A DNA stretch of 64,000 bases from Streptomyces thinghirensis (GTDB lineage: Bacteria > Actinomycetota > Actinomycetia > Streptomycetales > Streptomycetaceae). Position numbers and translations under genes: made by a program. Below the pieces are notes generated by a model. The model was not told the DNA's origin and made no database searches. It worked only from the letters and a program-made list of their open reading frames with translations. Where the stretch lies: the NCBI GenBank assembly GCA_021502835.1, contig JAKFGP010000020.1, forward strand, positions 1-64,000, read 5' to 3'. The stretch's first letter is position 1; every line of letters begins with the position of its first letter. Below, piece after piece: positions 34,216 through 44,918 of the stretch.

Positions 34216-35743
34216 TCATGCCGCCTCCGTGCGGTCCGCCGCCATCCCGGCCGCGTCCAGCAGTGCCGTGCCGACGATGAGGTCGGCGCCGCCGAACTCG
34301 GGGTCGTCCAGTTCGGTGCCGTCGTCCACGGCGAACAGGAGCTTCGGTTCACCCTGGCGGTATGCGGTGCCGACGGGCGGGCTGGCCGCGTGGACGGCGA
34401 GCAGCGCGACGAGGTACGGCAGCTCGGGGTCCCGGGCGCGGGCGTCGGCCAGCAGCCCGGACAGCCGGCGCGGGACGTCGTGCGGCAGGTCGAGCAGCTC
34501 CATGGCCGCCGCGAGCTGCTCCTCGCTGAAGCGGCTGTCGTCCGGGGTGGCGATCAGGTCGGGTTCCGGCATCTCGGCGCCCAGGTGCTCCCGCTCCACG
34601 GGCGGGGTCAGGAGTATGTCGATGAGGTCGCCGACCCGGACGGAGACGGGCGTGCGCATACGCGGTGCCGCGGGCGAAGAAGGCGTCGGTGACGCGGAGC
34701 GCCCGCTCCAGGGGCAACGGCAGGACGGGGGCGACGAGATGGCCGTACAGGTCCAGGCCCGAGGTGGTCAGGGGGGTGGCGAAGGCCTGCCGGTCCTGTT
34801 CGGCGCGGAAGAGCGGGCCTGCCTCCAGGAGGCGGGACTGGAGCTGGGTGTGGCGGCGGATGCAGTCCTTGACGATGTCGACGAGCTCGGCCGCGCGGCG
34901 CTGGTGCTCGGGGTCCTCGGACTCGTCGCGCGCCTTGCGGATGTTGGTGAGGATCGCGTTCTCGTGGCGGTACCGGTCGGCGACGTGGTCGAGGGCCTCG
35001 GCGATCATGTCGGGGACGGCGCTCAGCCAGTCCACCGCGCGGACGTTGCGCCGGGTGGCGTCGAGGGCCCTGCGGAGGGTCTCCGAGTACTGCACGGTCC
35101 GGTACCGGGCCTGTTCGGCGGCGAGCTGGGCGTCGGCGAGCCGGCCAGCGGCTGATCAGCACCTCCAGCTTGACCTCGGCGGCGATCTGGGCGCTGGTGA
35201 CGTCGGTGTCCAGGGCGCCGACGAGGACGTTGACCGCCTCGTCGGTGGTGCGGAGGTAGACGGTGCCGCCGGGGCCCGGGACCTCCTCCAGGAGCTTGAA
35301 GTCGTAGTCACGGCGCACATAGGTGCCGTCCGGCCCGAAGGTGCCGTACACCGCGCGGCAAGCCGCGGTCGACGCTGCCGACGTTGATCAGGTTCTCCAG
35401 GACCCAGCGGGCCACCCGCTCGTGCTCGGCGGCGGGCCGCGCCGGGGCCTGGGCGGCGACGCGTGGGATCAGCCGGGCGACTATCTGGTCGTGGTCGGCG
35501 CCCGTGTCGAAGTCCATGTTCAGCGTGACCAGGTCGATGGCGGAGAGGGCGACCTCCGCCATGCCGTACACCGAGTACTCGCCCGCGAGGTTGGCCTTGC
35601 GTGCGTCGAGGTCGTGCAGCGGCGCCGTGCAGGCGAGCGCGCGCAGCCGCCGCGCCAGCCCCCGTCGGCGGCCAGGCCCGGGCGGGGCGCGGCCCCGCGC
35701 TGAGCTGGGGCGGAACGCTGTCCGTCGATGCAGGCGAAGTCAC
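34216..35743 (-). CDS. jetA: Wadjet protein JetA (DUF2397 / TIGR02677)
   Basis: MukF-like kleisin subunit, first gene of the operon. GTG 35743 opens VTSPASTDSVPPQLSA, and no ATG lies nearby. Family landmarks: YGMAEVALSAIDLVTLNMDF, RWVLENLINVGSVDRGFRAV (after a break near 35355), VYLRTTDEAVNVLVGALDTD, AVDWLSAVPDMIAEALDHVA and a C-terminal SEEQLAAAMELLDLPHDVPR, ending AADRTEAA at 34216. About 509 residues, normal. Frame breaks near 35650, 35355, 35150 and 34660. I infer a condensin-like clamp with JetB and JetC. Confidence 0.87.
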
Positions 35744-36044
35744 GGTGCACAGACTAGGTCCTCGGTCTGACAACGACCCAAACGACGCAGATGGGCCCCG
35801 ACGCGACAGGCTTCAGCGGGCGGCCCGCCCCGCTTTCGCGGTCCCGCCCGCGGTGGTCCAGGGGTGTCGTTCGGATCTTGCCGGGGTCGCGGGGCCTGAC
35901 ACGCCCATTTGCGGCGTTGTAGTCGGTTGCCAGGGCTCCGCCCTGTCGCCCTCCTCCGCCTTGCAGCTGCACGCACCCGGACCCCGCGCGGGTCAGGTCG
36001 CAGAGAGCACCGCTGCCCGGAGCGGCCTGATCCAAACGACACCC
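35744..36044. other. Gap between jetA and the FadR regulator
   Basis: About 300 bases with no recognisable gene. The forward and reverse frames here carry no family motif. A jetA promoter should lie in this stretch, but I cannot pick convincing -35 and -10 boxes. Confidence 0.4.
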
Positions 36045-36745
36045 CTATCCCTCGTCGCTGACCGCGCCGCAGGTAGACCTCCACGACACGCTTCAGCGAG
36101 TTCTCGAGGTAGACCGCGAGCAGCCGCTCGGCCGTCTCCCGCTCGCTGGTCTCCAGGGCCGCGAGGATCTCCGCGTTCCGTGCGATGTACGGCTCGTGCA
36201 GGCGCCTCGGGTCGTCCACGACGTGGAAGGCGAGGCGCAGTTCGGTGAACACGCTGCGCATCAGCTCGTCGGTGCGTTCGCTGCCGGCGAGGGCCACCAG
36301 TTCCCGGTGGAAGTGGATGTTGGCCGTACCCACAGCTTCCAGTCACCTTCGCGGGCCGCCCGGCGCCCCGTCCTCGACGGCCCCGGCGAGTCCCTCCAGG
36401 CCGGCCGTACGGCGGCTCCCGAGGCCCCGGACGACGGCGCATTCGACGAGGGCGCGGGTGCGGTAGATGTCCTCGACGTCCTCGACGGTCAGGACCCGGA
36501 CGAAGACGCCGCGGTTCAGCTCGTGGATGAGCAGGCGTTCGTGGGTGAGCAGCCGGAACGACTCGCGCAGTGTGTTCCGGGGAGACGCCGAGCGCGCCGC
36601 CGATGCTGTCCTCCGACAGGCGGGTCCCGGGCGGGAAGTAACCCTCGTGATCCGGCTCCTGAGAATGTCCGAGACCCCGCTCGGCGGTGCTGGTCCGCCC
36701 AAGAAGGGCGCGGTCGTCGGCCAGTCCCGTCAACTGCTCTGCCAT
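36045..36745 (-). CDS. FadR-subfamily GntR transcriptional regulator
   Basis: Probable regulator of the divergent 5-oxoproline operon. The ATG at 36745 gives MAEQLTGLADDRALLGRTST. The winged helix reads SDILRSRITEGYFPPGTRLS (across a break near 36665), then RNTLRESFRLLTHERLLIHE. The FCD ligand domain includes EDVEDIYRTRALVECAVVRG, NIHFHRELVALAGSERTDEL and YIARNAEILAALETSERETA. Asp/His metal-binding positions (HFHREL and DDPRRLHEPY) are typical. About 230 residues, ending near TAG 36045 after one further shift. The operator candidate at 36795-36811 lies 50 bases upstream of its start. Confidence 0.88.
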
Positions 36746-36789
36746 GCCCGGAATTCAATCGCAGATACCAGAACGAAACAACACGGGTA

Positions 36790-36819
36790 TTGAGGGATCG
36801 TTGAACGATCCTCTACGGT
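36790..36819 (+). promoter_or_regulatory. Promoter with embedded FadR-type palindrome
   Basis: GGATCGTTGAACGATCC (36795-36811) is a perfect 17-bp palindrome. Its core TCGTTGAACGA matches the FadR-subfamily operator pattern T-N-G-T-N3-A-C-N-A. It fills the spacer between TTGAGG (36790-36795) and TACGGT (36814-36819), 18 bases apart. Binding would therefore block the MFS-pxp promoter. I infer autoregulation as well. Confidence 0.75.
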
Positions 36820-36915
36820 GCCATGAAGTGAAGACACGGCGCCCGCTCCCCCACCCGCGCCGCCGCACCGACCGGCTCACTCTCGACAAGCACCCTCCGT
36901 CCTCCCCACTGCGAG

Positions 36916-38249
36916 TGCCCACGAGCACAACCTCCACCGCAGGCCCTGTCCGCGGAGACCCGTCCCACCGACGCGGGTGAACAGGCCTCGGACAACGGCC
37001 CGTTCGGCTGGCTGCGCGCCCTCGGCCACGCGGGGCCGCCGCGCTTTCGGCGGCGCGTTCGGCGGCTACGCGCCTCGACTCGTACGACTACTTCCACGCT
37101 GCCGCTGACCATGCGGTCGCGCTGGCCGCGTACTTCTCGGCCTGGACAGCGGTCAGACCGGTCTGCTCACGACGGTCACGCTGGTCGTCTCGGCGATCGG
37201 CGGCGCCCTCGCGGGCGTCTGGCGGACCGCGTCGGCCGGGTCAAGGCCCTGCTGCTCACCGTGATCACCCTACGCCGTTTTTCACGGTGGCCTGCGGTTT
37301 CGCGCCCAACTACGAGACGCTGCTGGTCTTCCGCGCCCTCCAGGGCCCGGGCTTCGGCGGCGAGTGGGCGGTCGGCGCGATCCTGGTCGCCGAGTACGCG
37401 AGCGCCAAGTACCGGGGCCGTACCCTCGGCGCGATCCAGAGCTCCTGGGCCGTGGGCTGGGCGCTCGCCGTGGTCGTGTACACGCTGGTGTTCTCGCTGG
37501 TCGGCGATGATCTGGCGTGGCGCGTGATGTTCTGGACCGGCGCGCTGCCCGCGCTGCTCGTGGTCTGGGTGCGGCGCAGTAGTCCACGACGCGCCCAAGG
37601 CCGCCGAGGCCCGCGGGAAGGGCGCGGGGAAGGGCTCGTTCGCGGCGATCTTCGGCCGGGTACGGCCGACTCGCCGGGCCTGCTGCGCGTCACGCTCTGG
37701 GCGAGCCTGCTCTCCACCGGCGTCCAGGGCGGCTACTACACCCTCGCCACCTGGGTGCCGACGTATCTGAAGGACGAGCGCGACCTGTCGGTCGTCGGCA
37801 CCGGCGGCTACCTGACCTTCCTCATCTCGGGCGCCTTCATCGGCTATCTCACCGGCGGCTACCTCACCGACCGGCTGGGCCGCAAGCGCAACATCTGGCT
37901 CTTCGCGCTGCTGTCGGCGCTGTGCATCCTGGCGTACGCGAACATCCCCAGCGGCGCCAACACCCTGCTCCTGGTGCTCGGATTCCCGCTCGGCTTCTGC
38001 ATGTCGGCGATCTTCAGCGGCTTCGGTTCGTACCTGAGCGAGCTGTACCCGACGGCCGTACGCGGCGCCGGCCAGGGCTTCACCTACAACACCGGGCGCG
38101 CCGTAGGCGCCGTGTTCCCGACCACGGTCGGCTCCCCGGCCGACAGCTGGGGCGTGGGCGGCGCGCTGGTCTTCGGCGCCATCGGCTACGGCATCGCGGC
38201 GCTGGCTCTGCTGGGGCTGCCCGAGACGCGCGGAAGGGAACTGGCATGA
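36916..38249 (+). CDS. MFS transporter (probable 5-oxoproline or organic-acid permease)
   Basis: Inner-membrane secondary transporter of about 440 residues with 12 expected spans. GTG 36916 ([17 protein letters not shown]) is the best start seen, without a strong ribosome site. Recognisable MFS segments: [17 protein letters not shown] (loop 2-3 motif A, across breaks near 37218 and 37273), [60 protein letters not shown] and [20 protein letters not shown]. It resembles the aromatic/organic acid:proton symporter group. Its TGA overlaps the DUF1445 start as ATGA. The substrate is inferred from the downstream 5-oxoprolinase genes. Confidence 0.85.
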
Positions 38250-39081
38250 AGCACTCGCACCACGTGCCGGGGACCGGCCGATCGCCCTCGTCAACGCGAC
38301 ACGCGCGCGCGTGGAGCGCGAAAGCGGCGCGCTCCCGCTTCCGGGAAGGGCTCACCGGCCCCACGGCCGGAGTCGCGGCCGGCCACACCCAGGCCAACCT
38401 GATCTCGGTGCCCGCCGACTGGGCGTACGACATGCTGCTGTTCTGCACCCGCAACCCGAAGCCCTGCCCGGTGCTCGACGTCACGGACGCCGGGTCCTGG
38501 ACCACCGCGCTCGCCGAGGGCGCCGACCTGCGCACCGATCTGCCGCGCTACCGGGCGTGGCGGGACGGCGAACTGGTGGACGAACCGACGGACGTGCGCG
38601 CGCACTGGCGGGACGACCTGGTGTCGTTCCTGATCGGCTGCAGCTTCACCTTCGAGTGGGGCGCTGACCGCGCCGGCGTCCCGATCCGCCACGTCGAGCA
38701 GGGGCGCAACGTCCCGATGTACGTCACCGGTCGGCAGTGCCGTCCGGCCGGGCGGCTGCCGCGGGCCGATGGTGGTGTCCATGCGCCCGGTGCCGCCCGC
38801 CCACCTCTCGGCGGCGATCCGCGAGACCAGTCTGCTGCCCGCCGTGCACGGCAGCCCGGTGCACTGCGGGGACCCGTCGGCGCTCGGCATCGACGACCTG
38901 GGCCGGCCGGACTTCGGCGACCCGGTGGACGCCGGGCCGGACGACATCCCGGTGTTCTGGGCGTGCGGGGTGACCCCGCAGGCGGCGGTCATGGCCTCGC
39001 GGCCGCCCTCCGCCCCTCACCCACGCGCCGGGGCAGATGTTCCTCACCGACGCACGGGACGAGCAGTACCGCGTGGCCTGA
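38246..39081 (+). CDS. DUF1445 putative hydro-lyase (D-glutamate cyclase-like)
   Basis: About 270 residues. The ATG at 38246 overlaps the transporter stop. Family segments: [76 protein letters not shown], and [18 protein letters not shown] near the end. The family is known from the mammalian D-glutamate cyclase DGLUCY, which interconverts D-glutamate and 5-oxo-D-proline. Its position between a permease and pxpABC fits handling of 5-oxoproline, perhaps the D form. The activity of this bacterial branch is inferred only. Frame breaks near 38280, 38757 and 39015. Confidence 0.82.
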
Positions 39082-39127
39082 TGCCGGGATGTCCCGACAC
39101 AGACCGGAAACCGGAGACACTGGAGAC

Positions 39128-39889
39128 ATGACCTCGATCGACCTCAACGCCGACCTCGGCGAGGGTTTCGGCCGCTGGCGGCTCACCGACGACGCGGGCC
39201 TGCTCTCGGTCGTCACCAGCGCCAACGTGGCCTGCGGCTTCCACGCCGGGGATCCGGTCACCATGCGGCGGGTGTGCGAGCTGGCGGCCGAGCGGGGCGT
39301 GACGATCGGCGCCCAGGTCTCCTACCGGGACCTGGCCGGTTTCGGGCGGCGCGCGATGGACGTGCCGCCCGCCGAGCTGGCGGCCGAGGTCGCCTACCAG
39401 GTCGGCGCCCTGGAGGTGTTCCGCACGCGCGGCCGGCACCCGCGTGGCGTACGTCAAGCCGCACGGCGCGCTGTACAACCGGGTGGTGCGGGACGCGGAG
39501 CAGGCCGCGGCGGTCGTCCACGGTGTGCTCCTCGCGGGTGGCGCGCTGCCCGTGCTCGGGCCTGCCCGGCTCGCGCGTCCTGGAGCTGGCGGGCCGGGCC
39601 GGGCTGCCGGCCGTCACGGAGGCGTTCGCCGACCGCGCGTACACCGACGAGGGCACGCTCGTGCCGCGCGGGCAGGAGGGCGCCGTGGTCACCGATCCGG
39701 ACGCCGTCGTGGAGCGCCTCGGTGGGCCTGGCCGTCTCCGGCACGGTCACCGCCCGCCCGGGGCACGTGTCGAGGTCCGGGCCCCGCTCCCTGTGCGTGC
39801 ACGGCGACACGCCCGGCGCGGTGGAACTGGCCCGCCGGGTCCGGCAGCGGCTGGAGGCGTCGGGCGTCCGTGTGGAGGCCTTCGCGTGA
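39128..39889 (+). CDS. pxpA: 5-oxoprolinase subunit PxpA (LamB/YcsF family)
   Basis: With PxpB and PxpC it hydrolyses 5-oxo-L-proline to glutamate at the cost of ATP. The ATG at 39128 opens [20 protein letters not shown], the family's Asp-containing N-terminal signature. Then [40 protein letters not shown] and [20 protein letters not shown] (after a break near 39440). The C-terminus reads [20 protein letters not shown], then [20 protein letters not shown]. About 252 residues, normal. Two more breaks near 39565 and 39722. The next gene starts within its stop (GTGA). Confidence 0.93.
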   Translation: MTSIDLNADLGEGFGRWRLTDDAGLLSVVTSANVACGFHAGDPVTMRRVCELAAERGVTIGAQVSYRDLAGFGRRAMDVPPAELAAEVAYQVGALEVFRTRGRHPRGVRQAARRAVQPGGAGRGAGRGGRPRCAPRGWRAARARACPARASWSWRAGPGCRPSRRRSPTARTPTRARSCRAGRRAPWSPIRTPSWSASVGLAVSGTVTARPGHVSRSGPRSLCVHGDTPGAVELARRVRQRLEASGVRVEAFA

Positions 39890-40521
39890 ACGTCCTGCCG
39901 GTCGGCGACGACGCCCTGCTCGTCGAGGTCTCCTCGGGCGAGGAGGCGGAGGCGCTGCACGCGGAGCTGCTGCGGCGCCGCGCGGAGGGCACTCTCGCGG
40001 CCCGGGAGATCGTCCCCGCGGCCCGCACCGTCCTCCTCGACGGCCTCACCGACCCGGCCCGGCTGGCGTCCGAACTCGCCGCCGCCGAGGTGCCGTCCGC
40101 TCCCCGCGCGCGGGGCACGTGGTCGAGATCCCGGTCCGCTACGACGGTCCGGACCTGGCCGACGTCGCCGCGCACTGGGGTGTGGCGGAGGAGGAGGTGG
40201 GCCGCATCCACGCGGGTACCGAGTTCCACGTCGCCTCTGCGGGTTCGCCCCCGGGTTCGCTACCTCACCGGTCTGCCGCGCGCTACGACGTCCCGCGCCG
40301 CGACACTCCGCGCACGACCGTCCCGGCCGGTTCGGTGGCGCTGGCGGGTCCGTACACCGGCGTGTATCCGCGTTCGTCGCCGGGCGGCTGGCAGTTGATC
40401 GGCACCACGGACGCCGTGCTGTGGGACCACACGCGCGTGCCCAGCGGCGCTGCTGTCGCCGGGCACGCGCGTGCGGTTCGTCGCCCGTGGACACCTGCCC
40501 GAGCGTCAGGGGGGTTCATGA
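39886..40521 (+). CDS. pxpB: 5-oxoprolinase subunit PxpB (KipI family)
   Basis: PxpB and PxpC form the allophanate-hydrolase-like part of the 5-oxoprolinase complex. GTG 39886 overlaps the pxpA stop. The protein reads [20 protein letters not shown], then [20 protein letters not shown], and a C-terminal [23 protein letters not shown] segment near 40380-40430, recognisable across frame breaks near 40115, 40240, 40280 and 40430. It ends LPERQGGS, whose TGA (40519-40521) overlaps the ATG of pxpC. About 211 residues, normal. Confidence 0.9.
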
Positions 40522-41392
40522 CGGACCGTGCGCTCGCCGTCGTCCGGGCCGGGGGCCCTGACCACCGTGCAGGACCGGGGGCGCCCCGGACACGCGCACC
40601 TCGGCGTCCCCCGCTCCGGGGCGCTCGACGCGCCCGCGGCTGCGCTGGTGCTCCGGCTGGTCGGCTGCCCGCCCGACGCCGCCGTCCTGGAGACCACGCT
40701 CACCGGCTGTGCCGTGCGTCCGCGTTGCGCGGTGACGGTGGCGGTCGGCGGCGCCCCTGCCCGGTGACGGTGGACGGACGGCCGGTGCCCTGGGGTGCGC
40801 CGGTCGACGTGCCGGCCGGTGCGCTGCTGAACGTCGGAGCGGCCGACTCCGGTGTCCGCAGTTACGTGGCCGTCTCCGGCGGCGTCCTGGTCGAGCCGGT
40901 CCTCGGCAGCCGCTCCACCGACCTGCTGTCCGGCCCTCGGGCCGCCGCCCCTCACGGACGGCACGGTGCTGCCCCTGGGGCGGCCGCGCGGGCAGCACGC
41001 GCGCGTGGACGTCGCCCCGCAGCCGGCGCCCCCTCGGAGCTGGTCCTGCGGGTGACGCCGGGCCCGCGCGCCGACTGGTTCACGCCGGAGGCGGTACGGA
41101 CGTTCACCTCGCGCGCGTACCGGGTGTCGCCCGCGAGCAACCGCATCGGACTGCGCATGGACGGACCGGCGCTGCAACGCGCCCGCCCTGGCGAACTCCC
41201 CAGTGAGGGCATGGGTGCTGGGCGCGGTCCAGGTACCGCCCGACGGCAGGCCGGTCGTGTTCCTGGCCGACCATCCGACGACCGGCGGCTACCCGGTGAT
41301 CGGCGTCGTCCGCACCGCCGACCTCCCGGCGGCGGCGGCCCAGACACCACCGGGGGACTCCGGTGCGCTTCGTCGCCGTCCACCGACACTGA
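40518..41392 (+). CDS. pxpC: 5-oxoprolinase subunit PxpC (KipA family)
   Basis: Biotin-independent carboxyltransferase-like subunit. The ATG at 40518 ([20 protein letters not shown]) overlaps the pxpB stop. Family motifs: [80 protein letters not shown] and [21 protein letters not shown] text near 41270. It ends VRFVAVHRH at TGA 41390-41392. About 291 residues. Frame breaks near 40552, 40760, 40940, 41030, 41210 and 41335. Confidence 0.92.
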
Positions 41393-41635
41393 CACGGCGA
41401 CTGCACGGTACCGCGGCACCGCCCTCGGGCGCTCCGGGGCCCGACGCCGGTGCTGCCGGTCCGCGTGCTGCCGTGCGCGGGCACCGACGCCGTACGACTA
41501 CGACGAGACGCCCGCGCGGGGGGTACGTCTGTGGTCCGCGTTCCGGGCCGCTTCTGCGGTCCGCGCTCCGGGGCACCGCCGTGGGTCCGCGCGGCGCCGC
41601 GCGGACCGTACCGGCATGCGCCGGGGCGCCGCCGG

Positions 41636-42484
41636 TCACGCCGCCTCCGGCCGCTCCGTCGTCGACAGCGCCGCGAGCGCGGCGGAGACCGCGGGCGGAC
41701 GTGCGCAGGTCGAGCCGGGCGCTCGTCCCGCGCGCGTGGTGGCGCAGTTCATCGGCGGCCAGCGTCAGCAGTTGGGGCAGCAGGTCCGTACAGCGCCGGG
41801 CCACCCAGCCGGTACCGGCCGTGGCCAGCCACCACAGGCTCGCCGACCTGGTGGGAGCGGGGAACTCGTTCTCGGGCGAGGGCGCGGGCCCGGTGGCGTG
41901 GCCGCGCTCGGCGAGCAGGGCGTGGAAACGCAGGGCCAGCTGCCGGTGGCCCCGCTCGCCGGGGTGCAGCCGGTCCGCGCTCCACATCGCGCGGTCCGTG
42001 GTCCAGTCGCCCTCGCTCGCGTGCAGGTGGACGGCCCCGTACCGGTCGGACAGGGCGTGCACGACGGCGTTGACCGCCCGTTGCCGCCGGGCCAGCGGGC
42101 GGGCCAGCGCTCCCGGCAGCCCGAGCATCGCCCCTGGGTCCGGCAGGCACGCCGTGAGCAGCAGCGCGCCCTGTCCGGTGAAGGCGGCGTACACCGTGTC
42201 GAGCCGGGCGGCGACGGCTCCGAGGTCGAAGGAGCGAGCGCAGGGTGTCGTTGACGCCGACGACGACGGACGCGACGTCGGGGCGCAGGGCGAGGCCCGC
42301 GGGCAGTTGCCGCTCGGCGACGTCCCGGCCTGCGCCCCGCTGAGGGCGAGGTTGGTGAACTCCGCGGGCTCCTCGGCGAGCCCGGCGGCGAGCAGCGCGG
42401 CCCAACCGCGCCACCCGTCGCGGACCGGGTCCCCACGCCCTCGGTCAACGAGTCCCCGAGGGCCACGAACCGGACGCGTCTCAT
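41636..42484 (-). CDS. SGNH/GDSL-family hydrolase
   Basis: Serine esterase or lipase-like enzyme of about 280 residues. The ATG at 42484 opens [18 protein letters not shown], with the nucleophile serine in [19 protein letters not shown] supplies the block III asparagine. [20 protein letters not shown] supplies the C-terminal Asp/His pair. The C-terminus, after a break near 41690, reads [15 protein letters not shown] to TGA 41636. No signal peptide. Frame breaks near 42430, 42335 and 42232. Its ATG overlaps the stop of the upstream glycosyltransferase by 4 bases, so it belongs to that operon. Deacylation of a glycolipid or glycan is a reasonable but unproved role. Confidence 0.85.
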
Positions 42485-43640
42485 GACACGGCCTCCGGCA
42501 GCACGGAAGCGCGGGGGCCGTCGCGTCGTGCGCGGCCAGGAACGCCCCGACCGCCGCGTCCCAGCCGAAACACTCCGCACGCGCGCGTGCCGCCTCCTCG
42601 CCGGTCCGCCTCCCGGCGTCCGAGGAGCAGCTCCACGGCGTCCGCGATGCCTCCCCGGCGGTCGGCGGCGACGGCCCCGGCGGAGCCGATCACCTCCGGC
42701 AGCGCCGAGGACGCGCTGGCCACCACGGGCGTGCCGCACGCCATCGCCTCCAGCGCGGCGAGCCCGAAGGTCTCGGCCGGTCCGGGAGCCAGGCACACGT
42801 CGGCGGACGCCTGAGCGCGCCGAGCAGCCCGCGGTCGGCGACGTGGCCGAGGAAGGTCACCGGCAGCCTGCGCTCCGCGCCCGCTGTTCGAGCCGCGGGC
42901 GCAACGGCCCGTCCCCGGCGACCACGAGCACCGCCCGCTCGCCGCGCCGAAGCAGCGCCGCCAGCGCGTCGAGCGCCGTGCCCGGCCGCTTCTCCACGGA
43001 CAGCCGGGAGCACATCACCAGCAGCGTCTCGTCCACGCGCGCGTGCCGGGCGCGCAGCCCGGGATCGCGCAGCGCCGGGTGGCGCCCGGCCAGGTCGACG
43101 CCCAGCGGAGCCCGTACGACGTTGCGGGCCCCGATGCGGACGAACCCCGCTCGGCGAACTCCGTGGTGCACACCACGCGCGCGTAGGTGTGCGCCGTGCG
43201 GATGTTCAGGGCGTCGGCGGTGCGCCGGGCCGCCTCTTCGGGCAGGCCCCAGGTGCGCAGCACCGTCGGTGGTCTCGTGGGAGACCATCACGGCGGGGAT
43301 CCTGGCCCGCCGTGCCCACTCCGCCGGTCCAGCGCAGCGTGGTCCGGTCGGAGACCTCCAGCCGGTCGGGTGCCAGCTCCTCCAGCAGCGCGGCTACTCG
43401 CCGCCTGCCGGTCAGGACGCGATACGCCGCCGGTGCCCGGCAGCAGCGGTCCCGGGAGGGTGATCACCCGGCCCTGTTCGGTCTCCCGGTCGTCGGCGTG
43501 CTCGCCGGGGACGACGAGGACGGGTCGTGTCCGGCCGCGCGGGAAGCGCCTTGCCCAGCTCGCGCAGCGCGGTGCGCAGGCCGCCGGACGCGGGCGCGAC
43601 GAAGTTGGCGAGCCGGGACGATCCGCAGTGCGCCGCTCAT
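42481..43640 (-). CDS. GT4-type glycosyltransferase (second of pair)
   Basis: GT-B retaining glycosyltransferase of about 385 residues. The ATG at 43640 overlaps the previous stop. The N-terminus reads [20 protein letters not shown] (after a break near 43610). [17 protein letters not shown] follows. The C-terminal domain has [20 protein letters not shown], then [20 protein letters not shown]. The donor-binding E-x7-E-like region reads [20 protein letters not shown], then [10 protein letters not shown]. Such sequences resemble alpha-mannosyltransferases of phosphatidylinositol mannoside or similar glycolipid synthesis. The acceptor is unknown. Frame breaks near 43535, 43430, 43320, 43270, 43150 and 42880. 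Confidence 0.85.
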
Positions 43641-44766
43641 GCTGCCAGCACCGCCTTCCGTGTGGCGAGTACGTCCGTGTAGTGGCCGATCAGCCGGTCG
43701 CCGACGGCCGCCCAGGTACGCCCCCTCGACGGCAGCCCCGCCCGGCCGCCCCGTACGCGGTCCGCAGCGCGGGGTCGGCGGCGAGCGACCACACCGCGTC
43801 CCGTACCGCTGCCGCGTCGCGCGGCGGCACGAGCAGTCCGGTGCGCCCATGGGCGACGAGGTCCAGCGGCCCGCCCGCGGCGGGCGCGACGACGGGCACG
43901 CCGCTCGCCACTGGCCTCCTGCACGGTCTGGCAGAACGTCTCGAAGGGGCCGGTGTGCGCGAAGACGTCCAGCGAGGCGAAGAGCCGGGCGAGATCGTCG
44001 CCGGTACGGCGGCCGAGGAAGAGCGCGCCCGGCAGCGCCTGCTCCAGGCCGGGCCGGCTGGGCTCGTCGCCGACGACCACGACGCGCACGCCGTCCAGGC
44101 CGCAGACGCCGGCCAGCAGCTCCACCTGCTTCTCGGGGGCGAGCCGGCCGACGTACCCGACGATCAGCTCACCGTTGGGAGCCAGTTCGCGGCGCAGCGC
44201 CTCGTCGCGCCGGTCGGGCCGGAGCGGACGGTGTCCACCCCCCGCGGCCTGAGCGAGACCCGGGGCACACCGTGCGCCCGGAGGTCGCGCAGTGCCGCGC
44301 CGGACGGGGCGAGGGTGCGGTCGGCGGCGGAGTGCACGGGCGGATGCGCCGCCAGGCGGCCGCCTCGCCCGCCCCCATGTACGTGCACGGGCGTATCCGG
44401 CGAGGTCGGTCTGGTGGACGGCCACGGCCGGGACACCGAGCCGGGCGGCGGCGGCCATGCCCGGACGCCGAGGACGAAGGGGCTGGCCAGGTGGACGAGG
44501 TCGGCGCGGTGCTCGGTGATCGCGGCGGCCACGCGCCGGCTGGGGAGGGCGACGCGGACCTGGGGGTAGCCGGGGAGCGGGAGGGAGGGGATCCGGACGA
44601 GGGGCACGCGGCGGAGGTGTCCGCCTCCGGTGCCCGGAGCGGTGGCCGGGGCGACGACGACGCAGTCGTGGCCGCGGGTCGACGAGGTGCCGGGCGGTCT
44701 GGAGCGCGCAGTGGGCGACGCCGTTTACATCGGGGGGAAGGATTCGGTCACGATGACGACACGCAT
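43637..44766 (-). CDS. GT4-type glycosyltransferase (MgtA-like)
   Basis: First gene of the three-gene operon. The ATG at 44766 gives MRVVIVTESFPPDVNGVAHC, the classic start of GDP-mannose-dependent alpha-mannosyltransferases of the PimB/MgtA type. LVHLASPFVLG and the segment VPAVAVHQTDLAGYART follow. The C-terminal half reads VGYVGRLAPEKQVELLAGVC, VVVVGDEPSRPGLEQALPGA and GPFETFCQTVQEAMASGVPV, then VAPAAGGPLDLVAHGRTGLL. About 375 residues. Frame breaks near 44695, 44465, 44400, 44225, 43910 and 43730. Its TGA overlaps the next ATG. I infer a cell-envelope mannolipid function. Confidence 0.87.
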
Positions 44767-44918
44767 ACCGGTGTTGTCGCCGGACTGGACGTGCTCGCGT
44801 CAACGTCGATCTTTCCGGCCGAGGAACGTCCCATGAGCGTTGCCCTGCTCACCCGGGCAGGCCGGCCCGCGGCCACACCCGACGTACCCGCGGGCCATCC
44901 GTCGTTCACACGGATGGG

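Noticed and set aside
35744..36044. Small gene between jetA and the FadR regulator
   Set aside because: Frames there show shadow-type composition and no ribosome site or motif.
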